Notes: generated from the letters alone by a model not told the origin. 64,000 nucleotides of DNA from Mycolicibacterium sp. MU0050 (GCF_963378085.1 NZ_OY726395.1:3534001-3598000); one strand, 5' to 3'; counted from the stretch's first letter, positions 1-8,255 are shown. Numbers and translations: made by a program.

Positions 1-570
1 GATCGCGCGGTGGTGTGAGCGCACCGCGAGCTCGTCCTGGTCGGCGCGGGTCAGGCCGTACTCGCGGCGCAGGTTCTCGGCCGTTTCGATCATGCCGCCG
101 GCGATCGGATGGCTGGCGCCGCCCGCGGTTTCGCGGGCCCGGTCCAGCCGGTCGGCCAGCGCGACGGGGCCCTGGCGTACTCCGGTGCGCAGCCCCAGCG
201 CGTAGTGCTCGACGTTCGACATCGACTCGGCGCCGCCGGCGACGATCAGCCGCGCCGCGCCGGTGGCGACCTGGCCGGCCGCGTAGAGCACCGCCTGCAG
301 GCCGGATCCGCAGCGCCGGTCGACCTGCGCCCCCGGCACCCCGATGCCCAGCCCGGCGTCCAGCGCGGCGATCCGGCCGATCGCCGGCGCCTCGCCGTTG
401 GCGTAACCGTTGCCCAGGACCACATCGTCGACGTCGCCCTCGCCGAGTCCGGTGCGGTCGATCAGCGCGCGCAGCGTGGTGGTGGCCAGTTCGGCGGCGC
501 TCAATTGGGCCAGCGCCCCGCCCATCCGCCCGACCGGGGTGCGGACCGGGCTACAGATCACAACGTCCAT
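1..570 (-). CDS. Acetyl-CoA acetyltransferase (thiolase), 3' end outside window
   Basis: Thiolase-family enzyme that joins or cleaves acyl-CoAs, expected in fatty-acid or ketone metabolism in the cytosol. The first 190 residues are present and remain open at the window edge. The ATG at 568-570 begins MDVVICSPVRTPVGR, the usual thiolase N terminus. The nucleophilic cysteine lies in VDRRCGSGLQAV (Cys87), followed by the GGAESMSN segment. Full thiolases have about 390 residues, so about half is missing. It diverges from a LysR regulator across a 76-bp gap, which suggests that regulator controls it. The substrate cannot be told from sequence. Confidence 0.9.
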   Translation of the reverse strand, partial: MDVVICSPVRTPVGRMGGALAQLSAAELATTTLRALIDRTGLGEGDVDDVVLGNGYANGEAPAIGRIAALDAGLGIGVPGAQVDRRCGSGLQAVLYAAGQVATGAARLIVAGGAESMSNVEHYALGLRTGVRQGPVALADRLDRARETAGGASHPIAGGMIETAENLRREYGLTRADQDELAVRSHHRAI

Positions 571-609
571 GCCTTCGACGGTAGGTGCCTGCGACGATAT
601 TCTGAAGTA

Positions 610-629
610 CTTAGATTGCTCTGATTAAG
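610..629. promoter_or_regulatory. Candidate LysR-type operator between thiolase and lysR
   Basis: An interrupted palindrome CTTA-N12-TAAG contains a T-N11-A core (T612, A624), the standard LysR box form. It lies 17 bp before the regulator's GTG and about 40 bp before the divergent thiolase start. LysR proteins commonly bind such a shared site to repress themselves and activate the divergent gene. Inference from position and symmetry only. Confidence 0.4.
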
Positions 630-646
630 AGCGTTAAAGTCTGGAT

Positions 647-1528
647 GTGGAATTGCGTCATCTCCGGTACTTTCGGGCGGTCGCTGAGGAGCTGCACTTC
701 GGCCGGGCCGCCCAGCGCCTGCACATCGCCCAGCCCCCGCTGTCCCAGCAGATCCGCGCCCTCGAGGCCGAACTCGGGGTCGCGTTGCTGGCGCGGACCA
801 CGCGCACCGTGGAGCTGACGCCCGCCGGCGAGGCCTACCTGCAGCGCGTGGTGCGCATCCTGGCCGCCGTCGACGACGCCGGCGAACAGGCCCGTCGCAT
901 CGCCGCGGGGACCGAGGGACTGCTGGCCGTCGGTTGCGTGGGCTCGGCGACGTACTCACTGCTGCCGTCGCTGGTCCGCGCCCTGGGCGAGGCCCTGCCG
1001 GGCGTGGAGGTCAGCGTGCGTGGCGAGATGCTGGCGCCGGCGCAGCTGGCCGCGCTGGCCACCGGCGAGATCGATCTGGCGCTGTTGCGCCCGCCCGTAC
1101 AACACACCGGCGTGCGCACCGAGGTGATCCGCCGCGACCGGCTGTTGGTGGCGCTGCCGGAGGGGCACCGGCTCGCCGCCCGCGCGGAGTTGCGGATGGC
1201 CGACCTGCGCGACGAGGACTTCGTCGCGCACGCCGGGGGTGGCCGCTCGGTGATGGGCAACGTGCTGGCCGCGATCTGCGCCGACGCCGGCTTCGTCCCC
1301 CGGGTGCGCCACGAGGTGATGGAGACCTCCACACTGGTCACGTTGGTGGCCGCCGGATTGGGCGCCGCGGTGGTGCCCGACCCGACCGCGGCCCTCGACA
1401 TCGCCGGCGTGCGCTATCTGCCGTTGCTGCCGGACACCCTGGGCGTCGAACTGGTCGCTGCCCGCATGGCCGCCAACACCTCCCCCCTCATCGAACGGGT
1501 GCTCGCCGTCCTGCGCACCATCGCCTGA
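647..1528 (+). CDS. LysR-family transcriptional regulator
   Basis: A 293-residue DNA-binding regulator of normal LysR length. Residues 1-60 form the winged helix-turn-helix (FGRAAQRLHIAQPPLSQQIRALE), followed by a linker helix and a periplasmic-binding-like effector domain from about residue 90. The GTG start is set by MELRHLRYF, typical of the BenM/CatM-like subgroup. Divergent from the thiolase across 76 bp containing a T-N11-A palindrome, so the thiolase is its most likely target. The inducer is unknown; an acyl-CoA or aromatic-acid intermediate would fit the neighbour but is only a guess. Confidence 0.9.
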   Translation: MELRHLRYFRAVAEELHFGRAAQRLHIAQPPLSQQIRALEAELGVALLARTTRTVELTPAGEAYLQRVVRILAAVDDAGEQARRIAAGTEGLLAVGCVGSATYSLLPSLVRALGEALPGVEVSVRGEMLAPAQLAALATGEIDLALLRPPVQHTGVRTEVIRRDRLLVALPEGHRLAARAELRMADLRDEDFVAHAGGGRSVMGNVLAAICADAGFVPRVRHEVMETSTLVTLVAAGLGAAVVPDPTAALDIAGVRYLPLLPDTLGVELVAARMAANTSPLIERVLAVLRTIA

Positions 1529-1585
1529 GCGCCCGCTCGTGCGGAATGACGAGCCGGCGTCGACCGCCCGTTAGGCTGATGGCCC

Positions 1586-2566
1586 GTGCGTGCCGTGCTG
1601 ATCGTGAACCCCAATGCCACCTCGACGACGGCTGCCGGCCGCGATCTGCTGGCCCACGCGCTGGAGAGCCGGGTCCGGCTCACCGTCGAGCACACCAACC
1701 ACGCCGGGCACGCGACCGAGATCGCGGCCCGGGCCGCCGCCGACGGCGTCGACGTCGTCATCGTGCACGGCGGTGACGGCACGGTGAATGAGGTCGTCAA
1801 CGGCATCCTCGGCCCGCCCGGTGCACTGCGCAGCGCGCACGCGCCCGCCGTCGCCGTGGTCCCCGGCGGGTCGGCCAATGTCTTCGCCCGCTCGCTGGGC
1901 ATCTCCCCCGACCCCATCGAGGCCACCAATACGCTGGTCGACCTGCTGGATTCCGTTGGCCCGAAACGGAATTGGCGGCGGATCGGACTGATGGACTGCG
2001 GCGAACGCTGGGGCGTCTTCACCGCGGGAGTGGGAGTGGACGGCGAGGTGGTCGCCGCCGTGGAGTCGCACCGTAACCGCAGCCGCAAGCAGAAGGGCGT
2101 GAGCGCGTCGCGCTACATCCGGGTCGCCATCCCCGCGGTGCTGCGCAGCGCCCGGCGCGCACCCCGGCTCACGCTCCAGTTGCCCGACCGCGAGGCGCTC
2201 GAGGGCGTGCACTTCGTCTTCGTGTCCAACTCGAGTCCGTGGACCTACGCCAACAAGCGTCCGGTCTGGACGAACCCGGGCACCAGCTTCGAGACGAACC
2301 TCGGGGTGTTCGCCACGACGAGCATGAGCGTATGGCGCAATCTGGGCCTGGTCCGCCAAATGCTGTCAAAACGCCCCAAGTTGGCTGCGAAGCACCTGAT
2401 TCGCTCCGATGATGTCCGATCTGTGACAGTGACGAGCGCCACGCCGGTGGCCACCCAGATCGACGGCGATTACCTCGGCGAGCGGAAAACCATGCGCTTC
2501 CGGTCGGTTCCCGATGCGTTGGACGTCGTGGCCCCACCGGCGAATACCCCGCCTGACCTGCAGTGA
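1586..2566 (+). CDS. Diacylglycerol kinase-like lipid kinase (YegS/LCB5 family)
   Basis: A 326-residue protein with the DAGK catalytic fold. Visible motifs are the N-terminal VLIVNPNATS strand-loop and the nucleotide-binding VHGGDGTVNEVVNG (GGDGT at residues 62-66), with a second glycine-rich segment VVPGGSANVFARSLG. It should phosphorylate a lipid hydroxyl (diacylglycerol, sphingoid or phosphatidylinositol-type) at the membrane face. No transmembrane helix or signal peptide is seen. It lies 57 bp after the LysR gene and 237 bp before whiB1, matching the position of Rv3218. Substrate unproven. Confidence 0.85.
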   Translation: MRAVLIVNPNATSTTAAGRDLLAHALESRVRLTVEHTNHAGHATEIAARAAADGVDVVIVHGGDGTVNEVVNGILGPPGALRSAHAPAVAVVPGGSANVFARSLGISPDPIEATNTLVDLLDSVGPKRNWRRIGLMDCGERWGVFTAGVGVDGEVVAAVESHRNRSRKQKGVSASRYIRVAIPAVLRSARRAPRLTLQLPDREALEGVHFVFVSNSSPWTYANKRPVWTNPGTSFETNLGVFATTSMSVWRNLGLVRQMLSKRPKLAAKHLIRSDDVRSVTVTSATPVATQIDGDYLGERKTMRFRSVPDALDVVAPPANTPPDLQ

Positions 2567-2648
2567 CAGCAACCGGGTCAGATTTTTCGGGCGTAAGTGT
2601 GTGTAATCCTAGTACAAACGGGTAGCCCAATCGCGAACGACCCCCGGC

Positions 2649-2664
2649 AGTGACATTGCCCACG
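2649..2664 (+). promoter_or_regulatory. Candidate CRP (cAMP receptor protein) site upstream of whiB1
   Basis: AGTGACATTGCCCACG lies 140 bp before the whiB1 start codon. It closely resembles the CRP site described from memory for the M. tuberculosis whiB1 promoter (AGTGA-N6-CCACG type). It suggests conserved cAMP-CRP control of whiB1. The transcription start is not determinable here. Confidence 0.5.
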
Positions 2665-2803
2665 TGTTAACTGAGTTCTATTGACATCTCTTCAGCCTCT
2701 GGAACTATCAGATGCAACAGTGCAGAAACATTCAGGTGCACGTGTTAGCCCGAGAACAATTAATGGCGTGCCTCCCCGCGCGCCCCAGTTAGGAGTATTT
2801 CGC

Positions 2804-3058
2804 ATGGATTGGCGGCACAAGGCGGTCTGTCGTGACGAGGATCCGGAACTGTTCTTCCCGGTGGGGAACAGCGGTCCTGCGCTCGCGCAGATTGCTGACG
2901 CGAAGCTCGTGTGCAACCGGTGCCCGGTGACCACCGAGTGCCTCAGCTGGGCGCTGGAGTCCGGGCAGGACGCCGGCGTTTGGGGCGGCATGAGCGAGGA
3001 CGAGCGCCGCGCGCTCAAGCGCCGCAACGCCCGGACCCGGACCCGCACCGGAGTCTGA
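2804..3058 (+). CDS. whiB1: WhiB1 iron-sulfur transcriptional regulator
   Basis: An 84-residue WhiB protein that holds a [4Fe-4S] cluster through Cys9, Cys37, Cys40 and Cys46. It has the turn motif GVWGG (58-62) and a basic C-terminal tail (RRALKRRNARTRTRT) for DNA contact. WhiB1 is an essential, nitric-oxide-sensitive regulator that binds the region 4 of the primary sigma factor. The ATG at 2804 follows AGGAG; an in-frame TTG at 2681 would add 41 residues not seen in the family. A strong hairpin follows the stop codon, so the gene is likely monocistronic. Candidate CRP site upstream. Confidence 0.97.
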   Translation: MDWRHKAVCRDEDPELFFPVGNSGPALAQIADAKLVCNRCPVTTECLSWALESGQDAGVWGGMSEDERRALKRRNARTRTRTGV

Positions 3059-3077
3059 CGAAGCAAGCATCTTCACA

Positions 3078-3107
3078 CGATGGCCCCGGCAATCGCCGGG
3101 GCCATCG
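3078..3107. terminator. Hairpin terminator after whiB1
   Basis: A perfect 13-bp inverted repeat (3078-3090 with 3095-3107) around a 4-nt AATC loop, starting 20 bp after the whiB1 stop and 17 bp before the convergent pdtaS stop. It lacks a T-tract but is strong and symmetric, so it could serve both genes. Confidence 0.8.
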
Positions 3108-3123
3108 TTGTGGGCGGGGTCGG

Positions 3124-4620
3124 TCACTGCGGCAGCCGCGGCCGCCGTCCGATCGGTACCCGCAGCACGACGTCGGTGCCGCCGGCGGGCACCTCGTGCA
3201 TGTCCAATGAACCGTCGAGTTCGGCCGACACCAGCGTGCGGACGATCTGCAGGCCCAGCCGATCGGACTGCTCCAGGCGGAAGCCCTCCGGCAGCCCCCG
3301 GCCGTCGTCGTGCACGACGACATCGAGCCAGCGCGCCGACCGCTCGGAGCGGATGGTCACCGACCCGCGCGGGGCATCGGCGTCGAAGGCGTGCTCGAGA
3401 GCGTTCTGCACCAATTCGGTGATCACCATGATCAGCGCGGTCGCGCGGTCGGCGTCGAGCACCCCCAGCGCGCCCTCCCGGGTGATCTTGATCGGCGCGT
3501 CCACCGAGGCCACATCGTTCATGATCGGCAGGATCCGGTCGATGACGTCGTCGAGGTTGACCTCTTCGTCCACCGACATCGACAGGGCGTCGTGGACCAG
3601 GGCGATCGACGTCACCCGCCGCACCGATTCCATCAGCGCCTCCCGGCTCTCCGGGCTGCTGCTGCGGCGGGCCTGCAACCGCAGCAGCGCGGCCACGGTC
3701 TGCAGGTTGTTCTTCACCCGATGGTGGATCTCGCGGATGGTCGCGTCCTTGCTCAGCAGGGCGCGATCCCGGCGCTTGATTTCCGTGACATCACGCACCA
3801 GGACGGCGGCCCCGGCCGCGGCGCCGTGCACCAGCAGCGGGATGGTCCGCAGCAACACCGCCGCGCCGCCGGCATCGACCTCCATGCGCATGCTCGATCC
3901 CCCGTCCAGCGAGGCGCGGACGTGTTCGACGACCTCCTGCGCCTCGAACGGATCGGAGATCAACGGGCGGGTGACGGCGATGAGGTTCTGCCCCTCCAGC
4001 TCGGCGGTCAGACCCATCCGGTGATAGGCCGACAGCGCGTTCGGGCTGGCGAACAGCACGTTGCCGTTGCCGTCGAGGCGGATGAAACCGTCACCCACCC
4101 GCGGACTCGACCAGGACGCGGCCAGGTCACCGACATCGGGGAAGGTCCCCTCGGACAGCATGTGCAACAGGTCGTCCGCACAATCGAGGTAGGCGCTTTC
4201 CAGCGGGCTGGACTGCCGCAACGCGGCCAGCGCCGTCTGATGGGTCAGCACCGCCACCACGGTGTCGCCGTGCCGCACCGGGACCGCTTCCACGTTGAGC
4301 CCGGTCCGGTCGGTCAGTGCCGGATTGGGATCCCGATCGTGGCCGATGGCACCGGAGGAGAACGCGGCCGCGACCAGCGGCAGCTGCTCGGCGGCGGCGG
4401 TGGTGCCCACCGCGTCGGCCAGCAGGACGGTGGCCGCGGTGTTGGGCCGGCACTGCGCGACACAGACCAGGTCGCCGTCGTCGCGGCGGACCCACATCAG
4501 GTAATCGGCGAAGGAGAGGTCGGCCAGCAACTGCCACTCGCTGACCACGGCGTGCAGGTGGTCGACGGCGTCGCCCGGCAGGACGGTGTGCTCGGCAAGA
4601 AGCTCACCGAGGGTCGACAT
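3124..4620 (-). CDS. pdtaS: PdtaS cytosolic sensor histidine kinase
   Basis: A 498-residue soluble kinase: N-terminal GAF-like domain (about 1-150), PAS domain (about 175-285), HisKA_2 helix with H-box REIHHRVKNNLQT (phospho-acceptor His299/300) and a C-terminal HATPase (NALEHAF N-box, DDGRGLP G-box). It should phosphorylate the ANTAR-type antiterminator PdtaR, which is not in this window. No membrane segments, as expected for the family. The biotinyl-protein gene ends 7 bp upstream, so the two may be cotranscribed. Its 3' end converges on whiB1. Confidence 0.95.
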   Translation of the reverse strand: MSTLGELLAEHTVLPGDAVDHLHAVVSEWQLLADLSFADYLMWVRRDDGDLVCVAQCRPNTAATVLLADAVGTTAAAEQLPLVAAAFSSGAIGHDRDPNPALTDRTGLNVEAVPVRHGDTVVAVLTHQTALAALRQSSPLESAYLDCADDLLHMLSEGTFPDVGDLAASWSSPRVGDGFIRLDGNGNVLFASPNALSAYHRMGLTAELEGQNLIAVTRPLISDPFEAQEVVEHVRASLDGGSSMRMEVDAGGAAVLLRTIPLLVHGAAAGAAVLVRDVTEIKRRDRALLSKDATIREIHHRVKNNLQTVAALLRLQARRSSSPESREALMESVRRVTSIALVHDALSMSVDEEVNLDDVIDRILPIMNDVASVDAPIKITREGALGVLDADRATALIMVITELVQNALEHAFDADAPRGSVTIRSERSARWLDVVVHDDGRGLPEGFRLEQSDRLGLQIVRTLVSAELDGSLDMHEVPAGGTDVVLRVPIGRRPRLPQ

Positions 4621-4627
4621 GCGCCTA

Positions 4628-4843
4628 CTAGCTGATCACGGCGATGAGGTGCCCGGCCTGGATCACGTCACCGACGTTGACGTTCACCTTGGTGACGGTC
4701 CCCGCGGACTCGGCCAACACCGGAATCTCCATCTTCATCGACTCCAGCAGCACCACGGTGTCTCCCTCGCCGATCGAGTCACCCTCGTTGACCACGACCT
4801 CGAGCACGCTGGCCACGATTTCCGCGCGAACATCCTCGGCCAT
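4628..4843 (-). CDS. Biotin/lipoyl attachment protein (BTB7 type)
   Basis: A 71-residue stand-alone biotinyl domain. The biotinylation site is the lysine of ESMKM. The flanking glycine turns (VNEGDSIGEGDTV, VNVGDVIQAGH) complete the flattened barrel. It resembles the small biotinylated protein of M. tuberculosis next to pdtaS (Rv3221c). Start chosen at the ATG at 4841-4843 behind a GGGGTGA ribosome site; an upstream in-frame ATG would add 13 poor residues. BirA, encoded at 58.2 kb, is the expected modifying enzyme. The partner carboxylase is not known. Confidence 0.92.
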   Translation of the reverse strand: MAEDVRAEIVASVLEVVVNEGDSIGEGDTVVLLESMKMEIPVLAESAGTVTKVNVNVGDVIQAGHLIAVIS

Positions 4844-4967
4844 CTTCACCCCACAATCATTCCCACGGACGGCGGCGTCCACCGGTGCTACTGACGCTCT
4901 ATCGAACCACAGGCGGATCGGGGCCCGCCCGACCCCCGCCCGAGATTCGGGTCGGCGGCGCAGCGAA

Positions 4968-6593
4968 CTACGGCCGCTCGGCGGCGTACTGCAGGGCCGG
5001 CTCGGCCGAATCGACCCCGCGGTCGCTGAGAATGGTCAAGCCGTCGGGCCGCACTTGATAGCGCGCGCCGTCGGCGGGGTTGACGGCATCGAAGCCGTCG
5101 CCGGCGGGCACGGCGCCGCTCAGTTCGAGGGCGGCCCCGTCGCGCAACCGCTCGCCGCGGTAATAGAAGTCGTCCGGTCCCGTCTGGCAGATCACCGCCA
5201 GGGACTGCGGCGTGCGGATCATCGCCGCCGGTGCACTGCCGGGATCGCAGCGCGCCGAATGCCCGACGAAACCCTGCGCGTCGGCGCCGGCCATCCGGGC
5301 CGGGCCCCGGGGCGTTCTTCGCTCCCGGGTGTCCGTGGGGGTTGTCGTCGGGGTGGTGGTGGTCGGGCCCGTGGTCGTCGGGGACGTTGTCGTTGGGGAC
5401 GTTGTCGTCGGGGACGTGGTGGTCGGGGTTGTCGTGGTGGGCGCAGTCGTCGGCGGAGCCGTCAGCGGGCCCGGCGCGGCGAGCCCGCCGTCGCCGTCGC
5501 CGTCGCCGCTCACCAACAGCACGGCCAGCACCGCGGCGGTGCCGAGCAGCACCGCGGTGACCGCCGCCAGCGCCACCGGCCCGGCGCCCGACCGGCGCTT
5601 GGGTCGGGGCGCGGGCGCCGGCGCGGGCGCGGGCGCCGGCGCCGGCGGATAAGGGGTGTAACCCGTCGCGTCCGGGTTGGCATACAGCGAGGTGAACTGG
5701 CGGGTGTCGGTCGGCCCTGCCGGCGCAACCGCAGCGGGGCGCACCGGGCCCGCCGCCGCGGCGGCCGCGGCGGCCGCGACAGCCAACTCGCCGGCCGAAC
5801 CGAACCGGTCGGCGGGTTGTTTGGCCATGCCACGCGCGATGACGTCATCGAAGGCCACGCCGAGCTGCGGGCGCACGGCGCTGGGCCGCGGCGGCGGGGC
5901 GAACATGTGCGCGCCCAACAACTGCTGCAGATCACGCGCCGGGAACGGCGGCCGCCCGGTGAGCGCTTCGAACAGCAGGCAGGTCAACGAGTAGACGTCG
6001 GCGGACGGGCCGGGCGGGCCGCTGCCGCTGAACCGCTCGGCCGCCATGTAGGCCGCCGATCCGACCACCATGCCGGTCATCGTCACGCTCGCCTCACCGC
6101 CGGCGTGGGCGATGCCGAAGTCCACCAGGTAGGCGAAGTCATCGGCGGTCAGCAGCACGTTCTCCGGCTTGATGTCGCGATGCACCAGGCCGTCGGCGTG
6201 CGCGGCATCCAATGCCGAGGCCACTTGGGTGACGATCGACGCTGCCCGGCGCGGGTCGAGCGGGCCGTCGCGGTACAGCAGGTCCCGCAGGCTGGGCCCG
6301 TCGACCAGGCGCATCTCGATGTACAGCACACCGTCGATGGCCCCGAAGTCGTGGACCGGGATCACGTGCGGTTCCTGCAGCCGCGCCGCGGCGCGGGATT
6401 CGCGCCGGAAGCGTTCCTGGAACTTGGGGTCGGCGGCCAATTCCGCGCGCAGCAGCTTGACCGCGACCATTCGCTCCTTGCCGGTGTCATAGGCGCGGTA
6501 GACCTCGCCCATGCCGCCCACGCCGATCACCGACCGCAGTTCGTAGGGGCCGAATCGGGTCCCGACCCGCGAGCCGCCGTGAGCGGAAGACAT
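4968..6593 (-). CDS. Transmembrane Ser/Thr protein kinase with extracellular sensor domain
   Basis: A 541-residue eukaryotic-like kinase. Kinase domain 15-275: P-loop GVGGMGEVY (24-32), Lys46, Glu65, catalytic HRDIKPEN (Asp140), DFG (158-160). The P+1 segment reads GSAAYMAAE (178-186) where APE is usual. Next come a Pro-Ala linker (about 316-330), one membrane helix (about 339-362), a Thr-Pro low-complexity stalk (about 379-421) and a C-terminal domain with two cysteines (449, 469), presumably outside the cell and disulfide-linked. Start at the ATG at 6591-6593 with AAAGGA upstream. I recall no kinase at this place in M. tuberculosis. Ligand and substrates unknown. Confidence 0.9.
   Translation of the reverse strand: MSSAHGGSRVGTRFGPYELRSVIGVGGMGEVYRAYDTGKERMVAVKLLRAELAADPKFQERFRRESRAAARLQEPHVIPVHDFGAIDGVLYIEMRLVDGPSLRDLLYRDGPLDPRRAASIVTQVASALDAAHADGLVHRDIKPENVLLTADDFAYLVDFGIAHAGGEASVTMTGMVVGSAAYMAAERFSGSGPPGPSADVYSLTCLLFEALTGRPPFPARDLQQLLGAHMFAPPPRPSAVRPQLGVAFDDVIARGMAKQPADRFGSAGELAVAAAAAAAAAGPVRPAAVAPAGPTDTRQFTSLYANPDATGYTPYPPAPAPAPAPAPAPRPKRRSGAGPVALAAVTAVLLGTAAVLAVLLVSGDGDGDGGLAAPGPLTAPPTTAPTTTTPTTTSPTTTSPTTTSPTTTGPTTTTPTTTPTDTRERRTPRGPARMAGADAQGFVGHSARCDPGSAPAAMIRTPQSLAVICQTGPDDFYYRGERLRDGAALELSGAVPAGDGFDAVNPADGARYQVRPDGLTILSDRGVDSAEPALQYAAERP
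5341..5440. repeat. Imperfect 15-bp tandem repeat inside the Ser/Thr kinase gene
   Basis: Several imperfect copies of a 15-bp unit of the form GGGGACGTTGTCGTC encode the Thr-Pro stalk between membrane helix and outer domain. The period is a multiple of three, so copy-number change would lengthen or shorten the stalk without a frameshift. Confidence 0.7.
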
Positions 6594-6931
6594 GGCGCAG
6601 TCCTTTCGATTCGTTGGGCGGGGGCGCGGTTCTGCTGCCTCGCGGACGCTGCCGGGCGGGCCCGCCCCAGCGGTCGGGCCGCGCGGCCGGGGTACCCGGG
6701 ATGCGCCCGGGCCATCGACCTTCACCCTACAAATCGGCGGGCGGCGCAGAGTCGTTGCGCCGATCGGCGGGGTCGTTGCGCCGACCAGCGGCCCGGCGCC
6801 GCCCCCGCCACCCGCGGGCGATTCCGGTCCCGGCGGCGATACGTGCGACAATGGGGGCACTGCTCAGCGGGCCCGCCCTGCGGGCACCGCGTGGTCGGGT
6901 ATCCGACACATCATCAACCTGGAGGTATGAC
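6594..6931. other. Divergent intergenic region, Ser/Thr kinase / bL37
   Basis: 338 bp with no supportable gene; it should hold both divergent promoters. A direct repeat lies at 6751-6770 and 6772-6791 (18 of 20 bases match, GTCGTTGCGCCGA core). GGAGG at 6921-6925 is the bL37 ribosome site. No confident -10/-35 pair was found. Confidence 0.6.
6751..6791. repeat. 20-bp direct repeat pair
   Basis: Two adjacent copies with a 21-bp period share GTCGTTGCGCCGA and differ at two positions. The period is two helical turns, compatible with tandem protein binding, but no regulator is known. Confidence 0.5.
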
Positions 6932-7006
6932 ATGGCCAAGCGTGGCCGTAAGAAGAAGGACCGCAAGCACAGCAAGGCCAACCACGGCAAGCGGCCCAAC
7001 GCGTAA
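6932..7006 (+). CDS. Ribosomal protein bL37 (24 aa)
   Basis: A 24-residue, strongly basic protein beginning MAKRGRKKKDRKH and ending KRPNA, preceded by GGAGG 6 bp before the ATG. It matches from memory the actinobacterial bL37 found in mycobacterial 50S structures, where it sits in a pocket of 23S rRNA. It is too short for most gene finders. A 20-bp stem terminator 24 bp after the stop separates it from convergent rshA. No operon partner. Confidence 0.9.
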   Translation: MAKRGRKKKDRKHSKANHGKRPNA

Positions 7007-7030
7007 GCCGCCCGGCGCCACGGCGCCGAC

Positions 7031-7074
7031 GAAAAAGACCGCCCGGATTCCTCCGAATCCGGGCGGTCTTTTTC
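7031..7074. terminator. Bidirectional intrinsic terminator between bL37 and rshA
   Basis: A perfect 20-bp inverted repeat (7031-7050 with 7055-7074) around a CTCC loop. The outer part gives an A-run on the left and a T-run on the right, so either strand yields a hairpin followed by U residues. One of the few canonical rho-independent terminators in the window. Confidence 0.93.
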
Positions 7075-7082
7075 GATCCTGA

Positions 7083-7388
7083 CTAGGTACGCCGGATCGT
7101 GGTCCGGCTGATCTCCAGCCGCAGCCGCTGCCGCAGCCCCTCCGGCGCCTTCTCACCGCTGCACCGGGTGGCGATGAGGCGTTTGATCCGCTCCTCGACC
7201 CCGTAATGCCGCAGGCAGGCGGGGCACTCGTCGAGGTGCTGCTGCAACCGCTCCTTCGAATCGGCGGTGCATTCACCGTCGAGCAACGTCCACACCTCGG
7301 CGATCACGGCCGCGCAGGCGGGATGCTCGGGATCATCCAGTCCGGCCGGCGGCTCCCAGCGCTCCTTGTCGTCGAACCCGGAACTCAT
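7083..7388 (-). CDS. rshA: RshA, zinc-binding anti-sigma factor for SigH
   Basis: A 101-residue redox-sensing anti-sigma factor of the ZAS/RsrA type. The zinc and thiol motif His51-x3-Cys55-x2-Cys58 is seen in [13 protein letters not shown]. Oxidation of these cysteines releases SigH in known members. The ATG overlaps the sigH stop by 4 bp (ATGA), so the two are translationally coupled. An extra Cys40 and Cys76 are present. The gene converges on bL37 at a shared terminator. Confidence 0.95.
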   Translation of the reverse strand: MSSGFDDKERWEPPAGLDDPEHPACAAVIAEVWTLLDGECTADSKERLQQHLDECPACLRHYGVEERIKRLIATRCSGEKAPEGLRQRLRLEISRTTIRRT

Positions 7389-8029
7389 GAGGACACCTCC
7401 TCGGGCGTCGCAGCCTGCGCGCCCCGGATGTAGCCGCGGTCCTTGGCGACGTCGGTCAGCAGGTCCCGCAACTGGCGCCGGCCGCGGTGCAGCCGGGACA
7501 TGACGGTCCCGATCGGCGTATCCATGATTTCGGCGATCTCCTTATAGGGGAAACCTTCTACGTCGGCATAGTAAACCGCCATCCGGAAGTCTTCAGGCAA
7601 CTGTTGCAGCGCTTCCTTGATCTCGGTGTCCGGCAGCGCCTCCAGCGCCTCCATCTCAGCGGAGCGCAGACCCGTCGACGAGTGCTCGGCGTTGGCCGCC
7701 AGCTGCCAGTCGGTGATCTCCTCGGTCGGATACTCCGCGGGCTGGCGCTGCTTCTTGCGATAGCTGTTGATGTAGGTGTTGGTCAGGATCCGGTACAGCC
7801 AGGCCTTGAGGTTGGTCCCCGCCCGGAACGAGCGGAAGCCCGCATAGGCCTTGACCATGGTTTCCTGCAGCAGATCCTCCGCATCGGCGGGATTGCGCGT
7901 CATCCGCAGCGCGCCGCCGTAGAGCTGATCGACCAGCGGAATCGCATCCCGTTCGAAGCGCGCCGTCAGTTCGGCGTCGGTCTCCTCGTGCGCTACCGCC
8001 GTGGCGGTTTCACCGTCGATGTCGGTCAT
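7385..8029 (-). CDS. sigH: SigH, ECF sigma factor for oxidative and heat stress
   Basis: A 214-residue ECF sigma factor: region 2 spans about 25-95 ([38 protein letters not shown]) and region 4 about 135-195 ([28 protein letters not shown]). It directs thioredoxin, chaperone and other stress genes in mycobacteria and is held by RshA. Start chosen at the ATG at 8027-8029 (MTDIDGE), matching the M. tuberculosis protein; in-frame starts at 8056 and 8119 would add 9 or 30 residues. No convincing autoregulatory SigH promoter was found upstream. Confidence 0.95.
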   Translation of the reverse strand: MTDIDGETATAVAHEETDAELTARFERDAIPLVDQLYGGALRMTRNPADAEDLLQETMVKAYAGFRSFRAGTNLKAWLYRILTNTYINSYRKKQRQPAEYPTEEITDWQLAANAEHSSTGLRSAEMEALEALPDTEIKEALQQLPEDFRMAVYYADVEGFPYKEIAEIMDTPIGTVMSRLHRGRRQLRDLLTDVAKDRGYIRGAQAATPEEVSS

Positions 8030-8255
8030 CGTGTTTGACACAGTCCCTTCCGTCATCGAACACCCGAACAACGCGACCAGATCCGCCGCGCTTGGAGTTT
8101 CCAGGCATACCGGTGACACCAGACTCCCCTATCCGCCCCATCGTAGGGCCGCATCCTGACAAACTGGCCACGCAGAACGGGCCTGCAGGATCAAACGACT
8201 TTCCGGCCGAAGCTATTTCCTCGCCGTTCGCGGCGGTGATGTTTACCCTGGCGCG

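Noticed and set aside
2681..2803. In-frame N-terminal extension of WhiB1 from a TTG
   Set aside because: WhiB1 proteins begin at MDW with a good ribosome site at 2791-2795; the extension overlaps the promoter region.
6594..6860. N-terminal extension of the Ser/Thr kinase by 89 residues
   Set aside because: The sequence is Pro/Gly-rich, non-homologous, and lacks a ribosome site; AAAGGA precedes the ATG at 6593.
8030..8160. SigH-type autoregulatory promoter upstream of sigH
   Set aside because: A GGAAAC and a CGTT are present on the minus strand but about 24 bp apart, too far for the consensus spacing.
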